From Chloroflexia bacterium (GTDB lineage Bacteria; Chloroflexota; Chloroflexia; Thermomicrobiales; JALYUS01): DNA of 14,012 bases. Both the position numbers and the translations under genes were made by a program. Location of the stretch: the NCBI GenBank assembly GCA_025924435.1, contig JAICIL010000088.1, forward strand, positions 1 through 14,012. The letters run 5' to 3'. Below, piece after piece: positions 13,299-14,012 of the stretch (position 1 is the first letter of the stretch; each line of letters opens with the position of its first letter). Below the pieces are notes generated by a model, which worked only from the letters and a program-made list of their open reading frames with translations, was not told the DNA's origin and made no database searches.

Positions 13299-13403
13299 GA
13301 GAACGATTGAGCCGCAGAGACGCAGAGAGGGAAAAGAGGGAAGGAAACAAGAATTTTCTCTCTTTCTCTGCGCCCTCTGCGTCTCTGCGGTTCATTTGGT
13401 TTC
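13299..13403. repeat. Inverted-repeat element, copy 2 (105 bases, MITE-like)
   Basis: The arms at 13306-13327 and 13375-13396 are reverse complements at 20 of 22 positions and share the GCCGCAGAGACGCAGAG core with copy 1. It is shorter than copy 1 in the middle, and both middles are purine-rich on the left half. The right end supplies the TGA stop (13392-13394) and last codons (Glu-Thr-Lys) of the M20 peptidase gene. The left end precedes the ribosome-binding site of the opine-dehydrogenase-family gene. Confidence 0.8.
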
Positions 13404-14012
13404 TCGGTACGCCGCGGCGAGGGCGGGAAAGAGGGCGCAGTAGGCGCGGCGGGACATCATGAAGGCGTCGAGCAGATAGGATTCGTTCGGCGCGTGGACT
13501 TGATCGCCCGGCATGCCCCAGGAGAAGAAGACCATATCCGCGCCGATAGTCGTTTGCAGCGTCTCCGCGATGGGCAGCGTGCCGCCGAGACGAATGACGA
13601 GTGGCTCCTTGCCGTAGAGGTCCGCGAGGACGCCGCGCGCCGCCTGCAGGGCCGGATGGTCCATGCGAATGCTGAACGGGCGGGCCGCGCCGGGGAAGCG
13701 GCGCAGGGTTGCCGTCGCGCCGGGCGGGCAGTGCGCCTTCATATGCGCCTCGATCGCGTCCAGGACCGTGTCCGGCTCCTGATTCGGAACGAGGCGGCAG
13801 GTGATCTTCGCGTGTGCCTCGGAGGGCGTGACCGTCTTCAATCCCTCGCCGGTGAAGCCGCCCCAGATGCCGTTCAGGTCGAGGGTCGGGCGTGCGCCGC
13901 GCCGCTCATTAACGGTATATCCCGGCTCGCCCCAGAGGGCGGGAAGGTCAAGTTCTTTCTGGTATTCCCCCTCATCGAACGGGACGGCGGCGATCTGTGC
14001 CCGCTCCGCCGC
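13392..14012 (-). CDS. M20 family dipeptidase, C-terminal part (runs off the right edge)
   Basis: The visible 206 residues are the C-terminal half of an M20-family metallopeptidase (ArgE/DapE/CPG2 relatives) of the dipeptidase type, which hydrolyses dipeptides or N-acyl amino acids with two zinc ions. The frame is open from the right edge, so a TTG at 13839-13841 that could be taken as a start is internal. The dimerisation (lid) domain is seen in NGIWGGFTGEG and AHAKITCRLVPNQEP. It is followed by the catalytic-domain return with GGTLPIAET (visible residues 143-151) and HAPNE (173-177), whose His is the usual last metal ligand. Full-length relatives have about 450 residues, so roughly 250, including the other metal ligands, lie outside. 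It is the first visible gene of the set leading to the opine-dehydrogenase-family and aldo/keto reductase genes. Confidence 0.88.
   Translation of the reverse strand, partial: AAERAQIAAVPFDEGEYQKELDLPALWGEPGYTVNERRGARPTLDLNGIWGGFTGEGLKTVTPSEAHAKITCRLVPNQEPDTVLDAIEAHMKAHCPPGATATLRRFPGAARPFSIRMDHPALQAARGVLADLYGKEPLVIRLGGTLPIAETLQTTIGADMVFFSWGMPGDQVHAPNESYLLDAFMMSRRAYCALFPALAAAYRETK

Noticed and set aside
12031..13403. CRISPR array or toxin-antitoxin remnant in the repeat-bearing gaps
   Set aside because: There are only two inverted-repeat copies separated by a full gene, with no regular spacers and no cas genes.
13392..13841. A short complete gene starting at the TTG at 13839-13841
   Set aside because: The same frame stays open to the right edge and encodes the conserved M20 lid-domain sequence, so the TTG is internal.

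Overview
The window is GC-rich bacterial DNA, densely coded with short gaps. Gene content (an S9 peptidase, an LplA-type solute-binding lipoprotein, a TcuA-like flavoprotein, an opine-dehydrogenase-family protein, an aldo/keto reductase and an M20 dipeptidase) and the style of the intergenic repeats suggest a heterotroph, perhaps of the Chloroflexota. No rRNA or marker gene is present, so the taxon is a low-confidence inference. No rRNA, tRNA, CRISPR array, transposase or phage gene was seen.

Layout. Positions 1-700 hold the 5' end of an unidentified minus-strand gene and a GlsB/YeaQ-type small membrane protein, also on the minus strand. Each has an AT-rich promoter with TTGACA, a 17-base spacer and a near-consensus -10. 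Both promoters carry similar palindromes, as if under one regulator, and the GlsB gene ends in a clear intrinsic terminator. Next on the minus strand are a two-pore-helix-type ion channel (700-1794) and an MFS exporter (1983-3200). The exporter is divergent from a plus-strand S9 peptidase (3368-5224). That peptidase converges, 14 bases apart, on a large minus-strand alpha/beta-hydrolase-domain protein (5239-7212).

The hydrolase gene is divergent from a plus-strand lipoprotein solute-binding protein (7411-9126) that has no permease genes beside it. A 477-base gap follows, then a plus-strand TcuA-like FAD dehydrogenase (9604-11088). This converges on a minus-strand group read from the right edge inwards: M20 dipeptidase, opine-dehydrogenase-family protein, aldo/keto reductase.

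The most unusual structure is in that last group. Each of the two intercistronic gaps is filled by a copy of one inverted-repeat element. The element's outer end contributes the last codons (Glu-Thr-Asn or Glu-Thr-Lys) and the TGA stop of the upstream gene, and its other arm ends just before the ribosome-binding site of the next gene. A decayed single arm of the same family lies at 7236-7265. Separately, three short tandem arrays of different heptamers lie at gene edges or inside a gene: over a stop codon (674-703), against a ribosome-binding site (3334-3361) and in frame inside the S9 peptidase (4262-4296).

Together the genes suggest uptake and breakdown of small peptides, amino-acid derivatives and organic acids. 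That link is an inference from families and proximity.
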